5,913 nt of DNA from Bacillota bacterium (GTDB taxonomy: Bacteria; Bacillota; Bacilli; Bacillales_B; DSM-18226), in the NCBI GenBank assembly GCA_021821235.1, contig JAKACS010000231.1, forward strand, positions 1 through 5,913, in the 5' to 3' direction. A program made the position numbers and the translations under genes. How positions within the stretch are numbered: position 1 is the stretch's first letter; every line of letters begins with the position of its first letter. A model generated the notes under the pieces. It ran no database searches and was not told the origin of the DNA. It saw only the letters and a program-made list of their open reading frames with translations. This document shows, piece after piece, positions 1 through 5,913 of the stretch.

Positions 1-780
1 TGGCTACTCGTCGTTGTTGTTGTTATGCTTTTCGTTCCAACAATGACTCTGGCTGCACAGCAAACGCCAATCGAAAAACTCGACAATATTTCGGACGAAG
101 CACTGCAAATGGTGAAATCTAAGCGTTATGATGACGCAAAGAAATTGCTTGATTATTTTACAGATCAATTTCCAAAGCTAGCTAGTAGAGAACGACCCCT
201 TACATTGGATCAACTGCGAATTGTAAATATTTCTCGGAACGAAGCAGTTGAGGCTACTGTTAACCCGAACATGAAATACGAGGAAAGAATAAATAAATTA
301 ACGAAATTTAGGCTTGTGATTGATGCGCTGGCAACGAGCAAACGGCCATTGTGGACCGGGCTAGAGGAACAGATTTTAACGACTTTTCATCAAGTACAGA
401 ATGATGCCAGTCAAAATCAAACGGCTGAATTCAACAGTCATTTTAATTCGTTTTTGTCATTGTATAACATGATTTATCCAAGTATGAAAATAGATGTGCC
501 GGCAGAAACTATCCAACAGTTGGACACGCGTATCAACTTTGTGGATGATTATCGGCTGCAGATCATTGGAAACAAGAAAAAATCACTGGAATTGGCTAGT
601 ATTGAGACAGATTTGAAACGCATATTTGAACAAGTCGACAATGACCAATCAGAACCTTCCTTATGGTGGGTTATTATTTCAACTGGCAGCATCATTATTA
701 TGACATTATCATATGTTGGATTTAGAAAATACCAAGGCGATACGATTGTGAAAAAGAACCGCTCACGAGAGTCTAAATAG
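1..780 (+). CDS. ypjB: YpjB-type sporulation protein, 5' end cut by window
   Basis: Probable membrane-anchored sporulation protein of the YpjB family (about 260 residues, found in endospore-forming bacilli); its biochemical activity is not known to me. The frame is open from base 1: the eight codons before the ATG at 25 read WLLVVVVV and continue into MLFVPTMTLAA, which is the hydrophobic core of a signal peptide with a plausible cleavage site near TLA/AQQ. No Shine-Dalgarno precedes the ATG at 25, so I place the true start just upstream of the window. The visible 259 residues nearly fill the usual family length. The middle is a soluble, mostly helical, charged region. A second hydrophobic stretch at visible residues about 221-240 (SLWWVIISTGSIIIMTLSYV) is followed by a lysine/arginine-rich tail, suggesting one C-terminal membrane anchor with the main domain outside the cell membrane. 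Identity rests on overall resemblance plus the neighbouring ypjC, ypjD and dapB. Confidence 0.85.
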   Translation, partial: WLLVVVVVMLFVPTMTLAAQQTPIEKLDNISDEALQMVKSKRYDDAKKLLDYFTDQFPKLASRERPLTLDQLRIVNISRNEAVEATVNPNMKYEERINKLTKFRLVIDALATSKRPLWTGLEEQILTTFHQVQNDASQNQTAEFNSHFNSFLSLYNMIYPSMKIDVPAETIQQLDTRINFVDDYRLQIIGNKKKSLELASIETDLKRIFEQVDNDQSEPSLWWVIISTGSIIIMTLSYVGFRKYQGDTIVKKNRSRESK

Positions 781-808
781 TGACATGAATAAACACCGTG
801 AATAAAAT
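780..808 (+). promoter_or_regulatory. Candidate sigma-A promoter for the zinc metallopeptidase gene
   Basis: GTGACA at 780-785 (5 of 6 to TTGACA) and TAAAAT at 803-808 (5 of 6 to TATAAT) are separated by exactly 17 bases. Transcription would begin near 815, leaving a leader of about 28 bases before the ATG at 843. The -35 box shares its first base with the last base of the ypjB stop codon (TAG, 778-780). I see no hairpin between the two genes, so readthrough from ypjB is also possible. This is a consensus match only. Confidence 0.5.
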
Positions 809-842
809 GATAGCAAGAAAGGCTTGAAATGGAGGTTCTCAA

Positions 843-1523
843 ATGTCTTATCTTATTTATTTTGCGATTATCATTTTGATTCCGCTTTGGGCGCAATCAA
901 GAGTTAAATCGGCATTCGCAAAATATTCCCGAGTACCTTCTTCCAGGCAGCTTCGCGGTGCCGAGGTGGCGAGGGAAATTTTAAATGCGAATGGTTTATA
1001 CCATGTCGGCATTGAGGAAGGAAGAGGGTTTTTAAGCGACCACTATGATCCTAGATCAAAGACGGTTCGTTTGTCACCGGAAATTTACCATGGTCATTCC
1101 ATTGCAGCTGCAGCGGTCGCTGCTCATGAATGCGGACATGCGATCCAAGATGCCCGGGGTTATGCTTTTTTGCGCTTTCGTCACGCGCTTGTACCGGTGG
1201 CCAATATCGGTTCCAACTTTTCATGGATTTTAATCATGATTGGTATTTTTGCGCAAATGAGCGGTATGCTGTTTTTAGGAATTATTTTTATGGCAGCAGC
1301 TGTTTTGTTTCAAGTCGTAACCCTTCCAGTGGAATTTAATGCATCCAATCGTGCCATGCAACAGGTCGTTTCGCTTGGCTTGATTCATGGCGACGAAAAA
1401 CGTGAAACAAAAAAAGTGCTAAGCGCAGCGGCGTTGACCTATGTTGCAGCAGCAGCAGTCGCCATATTGGAATTGCTGCGACTCGTGCTTATTTATACTG
1501 GAATGAGCCGGAGTGATGATTAA
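843..1523 (+). CDS. YugP-like membrane zinc metallopeptidase
   Basis: Putative membrane-bound neutral zinc metallopeptidase of the Zn_peptidase_2 family (B. subtilis YugP type, about 225 residues; this one has 226). HECGH at residues 95-99 is the HExxH zinc site, with H95 and H99 as ligands and E96 as catalytic glutamate. E164 in LPVEFNAS is the probable third ligand. Hydrophobic segments lie at about 1-17, 127-161 (probably two passes) and 192-219, so the active site lies in the 80-120 region between membrane segments, most likely at the membrane face. The short charged C-terminus ends in SRSDD. The start is well supported: GGAGG at 831-835 stands 7 bases before the ATG. Physiological substrates are unknown to me. 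In B. subtilis 168 yugP lies, as I recall, at a different locus, so position alone does not make this its orthologue and I leave the symbol blank. It has its own candidate promoter and ends at a hairpin terminator. Confidence 0.9.
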   Translation: MSYLIYFAIIILIPLWAQSRVKSAFAKYSRVPSSRQLRGAEVAREILNANGLYHVGIEEGRGFLSDHYDPRSKTVRLSPEIYHGHSIAAAAVAAHECGHAIQDARGYAFLRFRHALVPVANIGSNFSWILIMIGIFAQMSGMLFLGIIFMAAAVLFQVVTLPVEFNASNRAMQQVVSLGLIHGDEKRETKKVLSAAALTYVAAAAVAILELLRLVLIYTGMSRSDD

Positions 1524-1535
1524 AAAATGCGAAGT

Positions 1536-1569
1536 AAAGCGGACGCCCAATGTGGGGTGCCCGCTTTTT
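1536..1569 (+). terminator. Intrinsic terminator between convergent genes
   Basis: The 13-base arms at 1536-1548 (AAAGCGGACGCCC) and 1555-1567 (GGGTGCCCGCTTT) pair with one A/C mismatch and one G/T wobble around a 6-base loop. On the + strand the arm ends in TTTTT (1565-1569), 13 bases after the metallopeptidase stop codon, a typical rho-independent layout. The T-run reaches into the stop codon of the convergent ypjC gene (1568-1570). Read on the - strand, the same hairpin follows directly after that stop, but it is followed by TTTAC and then TTTTTT only about 9 bases further on, so termination in that direction is probably weaker. Confidence 0.85.
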
Positions 1570-2440
1570 AGCTTTCAATCGGCTTTTTGTTTTCGTCTAA
1601 TGTAAAACCTTCGCCGTGAACGTCATGGACAATCGTAATCGAGACAAATGCATGCGGATCAACCGAAGTGATTAAATTTTTTAAACGAACGATTTCATTT
1701 TTGGCCACAACACAATACAGTACATCCCGCTCGTTTTTCGTGTACGAACCAAAACCTTTAAGAATGGTAACCCCGCGATCCATTTCTAGCATGATTTTGT
1801 CAGCAATCGCTCCATTTTGTTCCGAGATAATCATCGCACCCCTTGCAGTATAAGCACCTTCCTGCATAAAATCAACTACTCTTGCGCCAACGAGCACAGC
1901 GACAAGGGTGTACATTGCCTGTTTGTAATTGAGGTAAGCAAGAAGTGAAAGCGTGATGACACACGCATCAAAAAGAAACATCGTCTTCCCCATACTCCAG
2001 CCGACATATTTATGCACTAATCGGGCAATAATGTCGACTCCGCCTGTTGTCCCGCCATAACGAAAAATGATTCCCAAGCCAATTCCGGTGAAGCCTCCGG
2101 CAAACAGAGCGGCAAGCGTTAAGTCATTGGTTAAAGGCATATTAATTGTGTTGCGTTGAAAGATCCACAAAAACAAGGAGACACTAAAGGTGCCTATAAG
2201 CGTGTAAAAAAACGTGTTTCGGCCCAATAACTTCCAGCCGATAAAGAAGAGGGGAATGTTTAAGAGCAGATTTGTGTAGGAGGGATCCCAATGAAACAAA
2301 AAGTAGAATAAAAGCGTGATGCCTGTAAAGCCGCCTTCGGCCAATTTATTTTGCATATTGAAATTTACTAGTCCGAATGACATGATCGCCGCACCAACTA
2401 AAATGAAGAAAATATTTTTGAGTTTTAAATGAAACAACAT
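1568..2440 (-). CDS. ypjC: YpjC, YitT-family membrane protein with DUF2179 domain
   Basis: Integral membrane protein of the YitT/UPF0750 family; molecular function unknown. With the start chosen here it has 290 residues, the usual family length. Hydrophobic segments lie at about 10-28, 37-50, 56-73, 78-95, 107-126, 152-171 and 175-191. Conserved family signatures are NMQNKLAEGGFTG (28-40) and FRYGGTTGGVDIIARLV (126-142). A soluble C-terminal DUF2179 domain follows at about 222-276, including GVTILKGFGSYT and a VSITIVHDVHG end. The frame can be extended upstream to a TTG at 2491. The ATG at 2440 is preferred because it has AGGAG 7 bases upstream, gives the family-typical N-terminus MLFHLKLKN, and because the candidate promoter -10 box (2481-2486) would place the TTG upstream of the transcription start. 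The gene is transcribed away from ypjD and towards the metallopeptidase gene. Confidence 0.92.
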   Translation of the reverse strand: MLFHLKLKNIFFILVGAAIMSFGLVNFNMQNKLAEGGFTGITLLFYFLFHWDPSYTNLLLNIPLFFIGWKLLGRNTFFYTLIGTFSVSLFLWIFQRNTINMPLTNDLTLAALFAGGFTGIGLGIIFRYGGTTGGVDIIARLVHKYVGWSMGKTMFLFDACVITLSLLAYLNYKQAMYTLVAVLVGARVVDFMQEGAYTARGAMIISEQNGAIADKIMLEMDRGVTILKGFGSYTKNERDVLYCVVAKNEIVRLKNLITSVDPHAFVSITIVHDVHGEGFTLDENKKPIES

Positions 2441-2447
2441 AGCGATT

Positions 2448-2453
2448 CTCCTC
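2448..2453 (-). promoter_or_regulatory. Ribosome binding site fixing the ypjC start
   Basis: Read on the - strand this is GAGGAG; the AGGAG core ends 7 bases before the ATG at 2440. The longer in-frame TTG at 2491 lies too far upstream to use this site, so it supports the 290-residue form. Confidence 0.85.
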
Positions 2454-2473
2454 GTCCAAAAGTCTCGGTAAAG

Positions 2474-2498
2474 CGGTTTAATTATAACCAATTAACCG
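2474..2498. repeat. Imperfect palindrome over the ypjC -10 region
   Basis: CGGTTTAATT (2474-2483) and AATTAACCG (2490-2498) are inverted copies, giving nine matching positions with one extra T in the left arm around a 6-base centre (ATAACC). The left arm overlaps the candidate ypjC -10 box at 2481-2486, and the right arm lies in the promoter spacer, where a DNA-binding repressor could block RNA polymerase. The expected transcription start is near the left edge, so it would act as DNA, not as an RNA hairpin. It is AT-rich at its core and may be chance. Confidence 0.35.
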
Positions 2499-2509
2499 GC
2501 TAGGAGCAA
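2481..2509 (-). promoter_or_regulatory. Candidate sigma-A promoter for ypjC
   Basis: On the - strand a perfect TATAAT lies at 2486-2481 and TTGCTC (3 of 6 to TTGACA, with the important TTG) at 2509-2504, separated by 17 bases. Transcription would begin near 2474, giving a leader of about 34 bases to the ATG at 2440. It faces away from the candidate ypjD promoter; the two -35 boxes are 37 bases apart. Confidence 0.55.
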
Positions 2510-2546
2510 TCTCGGTAGAAATAAAACCAAGCATAGGGAAAAACAT

Positions 2547-2575
2547 TTGTAAAACGGGACTATTTTAGCTAACAT
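2547..2575 (+). promoter_or_regulatory. Weak candidate promoter for the ypjD-dapB-mgsA-bshB1-bshA operon
   Basis: TTGTAA (2547-2552, 4 of 6 to TTGACA) and TAACAT (2570-2575, 4 of 6 to TATAAT) have a 17-base spacer. A start near 2582 would give a leader of about 28 bases to the ATG at 2610. The match is modest, but no better sigma-A pair is visible in this short intergenic region, and an operon promoter is expected here because the upstream gene is divergent. A weak core promoter would fit a need for an activator. In B. subtilis the bacillithiol genes are known to be Spx-dependent, but I cannot demonstrate an Spx site by eye. Confidence 0.3.
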
Positions 2576-2597
2576 GAGAATTGTAGCTGGATTTAAA

Positions 2598-2604
2598 GAG
2601 GTGA
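2598..2604 (+). promoter_or_regulatory. Ribosome binding site fixing the ypjD start
   Basis: GAGGTGA is a 7-base perfect match to the Bacillus anti-Shine-Dalgarno complement (GGAGGTGATC), with GAGG 8 bases before the ATG at 2610. It lies inside the longer in-frame ORF that begins at an ATG at 2574, which has no such site. Confidence 0.85.
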
Positions 2605-2609
2605 GGGAA

Positions 2610-2945
2610 ATGGCAGCAGAAAAAACGGTTAAAGACATGCAGATGGAAGTTGATACATATATAAGTCAATTCAAGGAGGGCTATTTTAGCCCGCTCGCCA
2701 TGCTTGCGAGAATGACAGAAGAACTCGGTGAATTGGCACGGGAAGTCAATCATTATTATGGAGAAAAACCAAAAAAATCGGTTGAAGTCGAAAAATCGAT
2801 CGAAGAGGAGCTTGGCGACCTGCTTTTTGTTCTCATTTGTTTTGCGAATTCATTAAAGATTGACCTTCAGCAAGCACACGACTTGGTGATGGAAAAATTC
2901 AAAACACGCGATAAGGATCGCTGGACAAAAGTGGATGCGGAATAA
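2610..2945 (+). CDS. ypjD: MazG-like nucleotide pyrophosphohydrolase
   Basis: Single-domain all-alpha NTP pyrophosphohydrolase of the MazG-like group, expected to cleave nucleoside triphosphates to the monophosphate and pyrophosphate as cytoplasmic nucleotide house-cleaning. Its exact substrate is not known to me. The metal-binding signature is visible as EELGE at residues 37-41 (EExxE) and ELGD at 67-70 (ExxD). The protein has 111 residues, the length I recall for B. subtilis YpjD, and shares its characteristic FKEGYFSPLAM and TRDKDRW segments (residues 21-31 and 99-105). An in-frame ATG at 2574 would add 12 residues. I reject it because the strong ribosome binding site sits before 2610 and the candidate promoter -10 overlaps 2574. 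This is the first gene of the operon, 22 bases before dapB. Confidence 0.92.
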   Translation: MAAEKTVKDMQMEVDTYISQFKEGYFSPLAMLARMTEELGELAREVNHYYGEKPKKSVEVEKSIEEELGDLLFVLICFANSLKIDLQQAHDLVMEKFKTRDKDRWTKVDAE

Positions 2946-2967
2946 GGAATAGAAGGAGAGAACAAAG

Positions 2968-3768
2968 ATGAATACAATTCGAATCGTGATTGCCGGTCCC
3001 CGCGGACGAATGGGACGAGAAGCTGTAAAACTTGCACAGGCAACAGATCAGTTTGAACTTGCAGCAGTAGTTGACCATAAATACGACGGCATGTTGCTTA
3101 GTGAACTCGATGGATTTCCCCAAGTCAATGTTCCAATTTACAGCGATTTGGCCAAATGCCTTCAAGAGGCAAATGCGGATGTTCTTGTTGATTTGACAAC
3201 CCCTGAAGTAGGGATGTACCATGCAAAAACCGCACTTGCCTATCATGTTCGTCCTGTTGTGGGAACAACCGGGTTTTCGAAGGAAGACTTAAAAGAATTA
3301 GAGAATCTTTGCCGGGAAAAAGAGTTAGGTTGCATCATTGCTCCAAATTTTGCGATTGGCGCAGTTCTAATGATGAAATTTTCGCAAATGGCCGCAAAAT
3401 ATTTTCAAGATGTTGAAATAATTGAAATGCACCATGATCAAAAACTGGATGCACCATCAGGTACAGCCGTAAAAACAGCAGAAATGATTGCTGAAGTCCG
3501 CGAGCGAAAGGTTCAGGGTCACCCAAATGAAAAGGAAACCCTCAGAGGGGCAAGAGGAGCCGATCTTGAAGGGATGCACATCCATTCTGTCCGTTTGCCT
3601 GGATTGATCGCCCATCAGCAAGTATTGTTGGGCTCAGAAGGACAAACATTGACAATCCGCCACGATTCTTACCATCGCGGCTCGTTTATGTCCGGTGTGA
3701 AAATAGCGGTTGAAACAGTAATGAAACTTGATTCGTTTGTTTATGGGCTAGAAAATATTTTAGAATAA
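2968..3768 (+). CDS. dapB: 4-hydroxy-tetrahydrodipicolinate reductase DapB
   Basis: Cytoplasmic NAD(P)H-dependent reductase that converts 4-hydroxy-tetrahydrodipicolinate to tetrahydrodipicolinate. This step supplies diaminopimelate for peptidoglycan and lysine and, in spore formers, the dipicolinate branch. At 266 residues it is full length. The N-terminal Rossmann domain carries the dinucleotide loop GPRGRMG (10-16) and the VGTTG motif (98-102), followed by APNFAIG (125-131). The C-terminal substrate domain has the signature [15 protein letters not shown] (153-167): H155 is the catalytic histidine equivalent and K159 the catalytic lysine. The [12 protein letters not shown] segment (206-217) is also typical. 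AAGGAG at 2953-2958 precedes the ATG by 9 bases. It sits second in the operon with no terminator on either side. No lysine riboswitch is present directly upstream, since the gap to ypjD is only 22 bases. Confidence 0.98.
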   Translation: MNTIRIVIAGPRGRMGREAVKLAQATDQFELAAVVDHKYDGMLLSELDGFPQVNVPIYSDLAKCLQEANADVLVDLTTPEVGMYHAKTALAYHVRPVVGTTGFSKEDLKELENLCREKELGCIIAPNFAIGAVLMMKFSQMAAKYFQDVEIIEMHHDQKLDAPSGTAVKTAEMIAEVRERKVQGHPNEKETLRGARGADLEGMHIHSVRLPGLIAHQQVLLGSEGQTLTIRHDSYHRGSFMSGVKIAVETVMKLDSFVYGLENILE

Positions 3769-3780
3769 GGAGTTTTTGCC

Positions 3781-4212
3781 ATGAACATTGCACTGATCGC
3801 ACATGATAAAAAAAAGGATGATCTAGTTCAATTCGTTACAGCCTATCAAGCGATTTTTTCAAAACATACATTGTTTGCTACAGGGACAACGGGTCTGAGA
3901 ATTAGTGAAGCAACAGGGCTGAATGTTCATCGTTTCCAATCAGGGCCGCTAGGAGGAGATCAGGAAATTGGAGCAATGATCGCGAAAAATCAAATGGACG
4001 CTGTTTTCTTTTTCCGTGATCCGCTAACTGCCCAGCCGCATGAGCCTGACGTTACCGCACTTGTTCGCCTTTGCGATGTTTATTCAATACCGCTTGCCAC
4101 CAATATGGGCTCAGCGGAACTGTTAATCCGGGGGTTGGAACAAGGAATGCTCGAGTGGCGAAATATTGCGAAGAGAAACAGTGGTGATGAAAATGGAAAC
4201 GAAATCGTTTGA
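3781..4212 (+). CDS. mgsA: Methylglyoxal synthase MgsA
   Basis: Converts dihydroxyacetone phosphate to methylglyoxal and phosphate, an overflow branch of glycolysis that relieves sugar-phosphate accumulation. Residues seen: [10 protein letters not shown] at the N-terminus with H8, the phosphate-binding ATGTTG (33-38), [12 protein letters not shown] (54-65) with D60 matching the catalytic aspartate (D71 of the E. coli enzyme), FFRDPL with D80, and PHEPDV with H87 and D90 matching E. coli H98 and D101. The 143 residues are slightly more than the roughly 137 I recall for B. subtilis; the extra is a polar tail ([13 protein letters not shown]). The last 20 bases overlap the start of bshB1 in another frame, and this tail also hosts the bshB1 ribosome binding site. 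AAGGAG at 3767-3772 precedes the ATG by 8 bases and overlaps the dapB stop codon. Confidence 0.97.
   Translation: MNIALIAHDKKKDDLVQFVTAYQAIFSKHTLFATGTTGLRISEATGLNVHRFQSGPLGGDQEIGAMIAKNQMDAVFFFRDPLTAQPHEPDVTALVRLCDVYSIPLATNMGSAELLIRGLEQGMLEWRNIAKRNSGDENGNEIV
4181..4188 (+). promoter_or_regulatory. Ribosome binding site of bshB1 inside mgsA
   Basis: GTGGTGAT matches 7 of 8 bases of the Shine-Dalgarno stretch GAGGTGAT. Its GG core (4183-4184) is 8 bases before the ATG at 4193, which favours that start over the in-frame TTG at 4166 or ATG at 4187. It lies within mgsA codons, so mgsA translation probably affects its availability. Confidence 0.65.
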
Positions 4213-4909
4213 TATTCTTGCATTTGGCGCCCATGCGGATGATGTCGAGATTGGCATGGGCGGAACGATCGCAAAATATGCTGCTTTAGGGAAAAAAATC
4301 GCCATTTGTGATTTAACCGATGCAGATTTGTCATCGAATGGAACGGTCGAAACAAGAAAAGTCGAAGCTCATGACGCGGCCCGAATTCTTGGAGTGGCTG
4401 AACGCATTTCCCTCGGCATGCCCGATCGCGGGCTGCTTGTGAGCGAAGATTATATTCGTAGAATTGCCGGGGTTATCCGCATGTTTCGTCCTAAGCTTGT
4501 TTTTGCCCCGTTTATTACGGATCGTCATCCGGATCATGGCAATTGCGCCCGTCTTGTTGCAGAAGCTGTTTTCTCTGCAGGAATCCGGAAATTTCAAACG
4601 GAGCAGGGGAGAGCTTCCCATCGCGTTCAAAATGTTTATTTTTATATGATCAATGGTTTTCATCATCCCGATTTTACAATTGATATTTCGATGTATATGG
4701 AGACCAAAAAGAAGGCGCTGAACGCCTACAAAAGCCAGTTTGCCAAAACAAAAGAAACGATTGATACACCGCTTGTCAACGGATACATCGAAACAATTGA
4801 AGCGCGGGAAAAAATGTTTGGGCAGCAGGTTGGTGTTGAGTTTGCAGAAGGGTTTAAAACCGACAAGCCGCTTCTTCTTGATCGGGATTTGTTAGGAGAG
4901 TCATCATGA
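4193..4909 (+). CDS. bshB1: Bacillithiol biosynthesis deacetylase BshB1
   Basis: Zinc-dependent LmbE/PIG-L family N-deacetylase, the second step of bacillithiol synthesis: it removes the acetyl group from GlcNAc-malate to give GlcN-malate, which BshC (encoded elsewhere) then joins to cysteine. The N-terminal motif [10 protein letters not shown] (12-21) supplies H14 and D17 as zinc ligands and D16 as probable catalytic base. RHPDH (111-115) supplies H112 and the third ligand H115. The spacing matches the B. cereus enzyme BcZBP (H12, D15, H113) with a shift of two residues throughout. The start is ambiguous among TTG 4166, ATG 4187 and ATG 4193. I choose 4193 for its ribosome binding site and because the resulting 238 residues fit the family. 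The gene overlaps mgsA by 20 bases, and its TGA overlaps the bshA ATG as ATGA, so translational coupling is likely. Confidence 0.95.
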   Translation: METKSFDILAFGAHADDVEIGMGGTIAKYAALGKKIAICDLTDADLSSNGTVETRKVEAHDAARILGVAERISLGMPDRGLLVSEDYIRRIAGVIRMFRPKLVFAPFITDRHPDHGNCARLVAEAVFSAGIRKFQTEQGRASHRVQNVYFYMINGFHHPDFTIDISMYMETKKKALNAYKSQFAKTKETIDTPLVNGYIETIEAREKMFGQQVGVEFAEGFKTDKPLLLDRDLLGESS

Positions 4910-5913
4910 GGAAATTAAAAATTGGCATCACTTGCTACCCTACGGTTGGCGGCTCGGGGGTTGTTGCAACAGAGCTTGGAAAAATGCTCGCTGAAAAAGG
5001 CCACGAAATTCACTTTATTTCATCAAGCCTGCCTTTTCGTCTAAAAAGGATGTACCACAATATTTCGTATCACCAGGTAGAGGTGAATCAATATTCTGTT
5101 TTTCAATATCCTCCATACGATATTGCCCTGGCCAGTAAAATGGCCGAAGTAGTAAACCGCGAAAAATTGGATTTACTTCATGTCCATTATGCGATCCCCC
5201 ATGCAGTGTGTGCAATTTTGGCCAAGCAGATGGCAGATCACGATATAAAAATTGTCACAACCCTGCATGGAACCGATATCACCGTGCTTGGTTATGACCC
5301 GTCGCTCTCGGATGCAATTAAGTTTGGCATTGAGAAGTCGGATATCGTGACCGCTGTTTCAAACGCCTTAATTGAGCAGACATACGATCTGATTAACCCG
5401 GACAAATCAATTCAGACGGTTTATAATTTTATCGATGAACGTGTTTATCAAAAAAGTGACGCTGCCCACTTAAAGGAAGAATTTTCAATTGCTGCAGACG
5501 AAAAAGTTGTCATTCATGTGTCGAATTTCCGGGCAGTTAAACGGGTTCCGGATGTTGTAAAAGCATTTGCAGAAATTGAGAAAGCCATGCCAGCAAAGCT
5601 ATTGTTAGTCGGTGACGGACCGGAAGTAACAACAGTAGCCAAACTTGTCAAAACACTTGGAATAACAGATAAAGTATTGTTTTTAGGGAAACAGGAAAAT
5701 CTAGAAGAATTGTACTCCATCAGCGATTTAATGCTGCTGTTGTCTGAGAAGGAAAGCTTTGGGCTCGTGCTTCTCGAAGCAATGGCCTGCGGTGTTCCGT
5801 GTATCGGCACAAATGTTGGTGGAATCCCCGAAGTCATTACAGATGGTGTAAATGGGTATATCAGTCAACTTGGCGATATTCAGGATATTGCTCAAAAAGC
5901 GATCCATCTTTTA
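4906..5913 (+). CDS. bshA: Bacillithiol glycosyltransferase BshA, 3' end cut by window
   Basis: GT4-family, GT-B fold glycosyltransferase for the first step of bacillithiol synthesis: it transfers N-acetylglucosamine from UDP-GlcNAc to L-malate. The frame is open from the ATG to the last base, giving 336 codons; full-length homologues are about 375-380 residues, so roughly 40 C-terminal residues are missing. Visible motifs are the glycine-rich acceptor loop YPTVGGSG (11-18), HVHYAIPHA (92-100), [12 protein letters not shown] (118-129), the phosphate-contacting SNFRAVKR (206-213), LLLVGDGPE (232-240) and the GT4 EX7E motif with E283 and E291 in ESFGLVLLE, followed by [16 protein letters not shown] at 4894-4898 lies 7 bases before the ATG. 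The ATGA overlap with bshB1 places two consecutive pathway enzymes under coupled translation. In B. subtilis cca and birA follow. Confidence 0.97.
   Translation, partial: MRKLKIGITCYPTVGGSGVVATELGKMLAEKGHEIHFISSSLPFRLKRMYHNISYHQVEVNQYSVFQYPPYDIALASKMAEVVNREKLDLLHVHYAIPHAVCAILAKQMADHDIKIVTTLHGTDITVLGYDPSLSDAIKFGIEKSDIVTAVSNALIEQTYDLINPDKSIQTVYNFIDERVYQKSDAAHLKEEFSIAADEKVVIHVSNFRAVKRVPDVVKAFAEIEKAMPAKLLLVGDGPEVTTVAKLVKTLGITDKVLFLGKQENLEELYSISDLMLLLSEKESFGLVLLEAMACGVPCIGTNVGGIPEVITDGVNGYISQLGDIQDIAQKAIHLL

Noticed and set aside
13..24. Four tandem GTT codons, and GCAGCAGCAGCAG at 1447-1459, as microsatellite-like runs
   Set aside because: They encode valine in a signal peptide and alanine in a membrane segment; short codon runs are normal there and too short to suggest phase variation.
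549..896. A 115-codon open frame on the - strand over the ypjB/metallopeptidase junction
   Set aside because: It lies opposite two well-supported genes, has no recognisable domain, and its protein is low-complexity and histidine/serine-rich like a shadow frame.
2441..2491. Longer ypjC starting at TTG 2491
   Set aside because: The TTG lies upstream of the predicted transcription start, has no good ribosome binding site, and would add 17 residues not typical of the family.
2566..2573. Short palindrome TTAGCTAA overlapping the weak operon -10 box
   Set aside because: Eight bases of AT-rich perfect palindrome are expected by chance at this scale and have no supporting second copy.
2441..2609. 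Possible lysine riboswitch or T-box ahead of the dapB operon
   Set aside because: The predicted leader after the candidate promoter is only about 28 bases. I see no T-box sequence, terminator hairpin or lysine-aptamer features, and dapB itself is only 22 bases after ypjD.
2560..2690. Ten-base repeat CTATTTTAGC at 2560-2569 and again at 2681-2690
   Set aside because: The second copy encodes part of the conserved YFSP segment of YpjD, so the coincidence is explained by coding and there are only two copies.
4229..4258. AHADD instead of the common AHPDD in BshB1, as a possible damaged active site
   Set aside because: The zinc and catalytic residues (H14, D16, D17, H112, H115) are all present, and alanine at this position is, as I recall, usual in Bacillus BshB1 proteins.
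5514..5837. A 107-codon open frame on the - strand within bshA
   Set aside because: It is fully antisense to conserved GT4 motifs of bshA and is serine/threonine-rich without a domain, so it is a shadow of the coding frame.

Overview
The window looks like an ordinary chromosomal segment of an endospore-forming Bacillaceae species (Bacillus, Geobacillus or a close relative; I cannot resolve the genus). Three things point there: a YpjB-type sporulation protein, the two bacillithiol genes bshB1 and bshA, and the gene order ypjB / ypjC / ypjD-dapB-mgsA-bshB1-bshA, which I recall from Bacillus subtilis. Strong AGGAGG-type ribosome binding sites and moderate GC (by eye) agree. The reading frames are intact. 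I see no insertion sequence, phage gene, CRISPR array, tRNA or rRNA.

Layout. (1) Positions 1-1523, + strand: the 3' part of ypjB (its start lies before the window), then a YugP-like membrane zinc metallopeptidase with a good candidate promoter overlapping the ypjB stop codon. (2) Positions 1536-1569: a hairpin terminator between convergent genes; its T-run overlaps the stop codon of the opposing gene. (3) Positions 1568-2440, - strand: ypjC, a YitT-family membrane protein with a C-terminal DUF2179 domain. (4) Positions 2441-2609: a 169-base divergent intergenic region with a candidate promoter for each side and an imperfect palindrome over the ypjC -10 box. (5) Positions 2610-5913, + strand: a tight operon ypjD (MazG-like), dapB, mgsA, bshB1, bshA. 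Gaps are 22 and 12 bases, followed by overlaps of 20 and 4 bases. bshA runs off the right edge after 336 codons. In B. subtilis the operon continues with cca and birA, so these are expected outside the window.

How the genes work together. DapB makes tetrahydrodipicolinate for lysine, peptidoglycan diaminopimelate and, in spore formers, dipicolinate. MgsA diverts dihydroxyacetone phosphate to methylglyoxal. BshA and BshB1 carry out the first two steps of bacillithiol synthesis, and bacillithiol is a cofactor for methylglyoxal detoxification in B. subtilis. The operon therefore couples making a toxic electrophile to making the thiol that helps remove it. YpjD is a probable nucleotide pyrophosphohydrolase. 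I found no evidence of a new biological system; the observations worth a second look concern regulation and gene arrangement.
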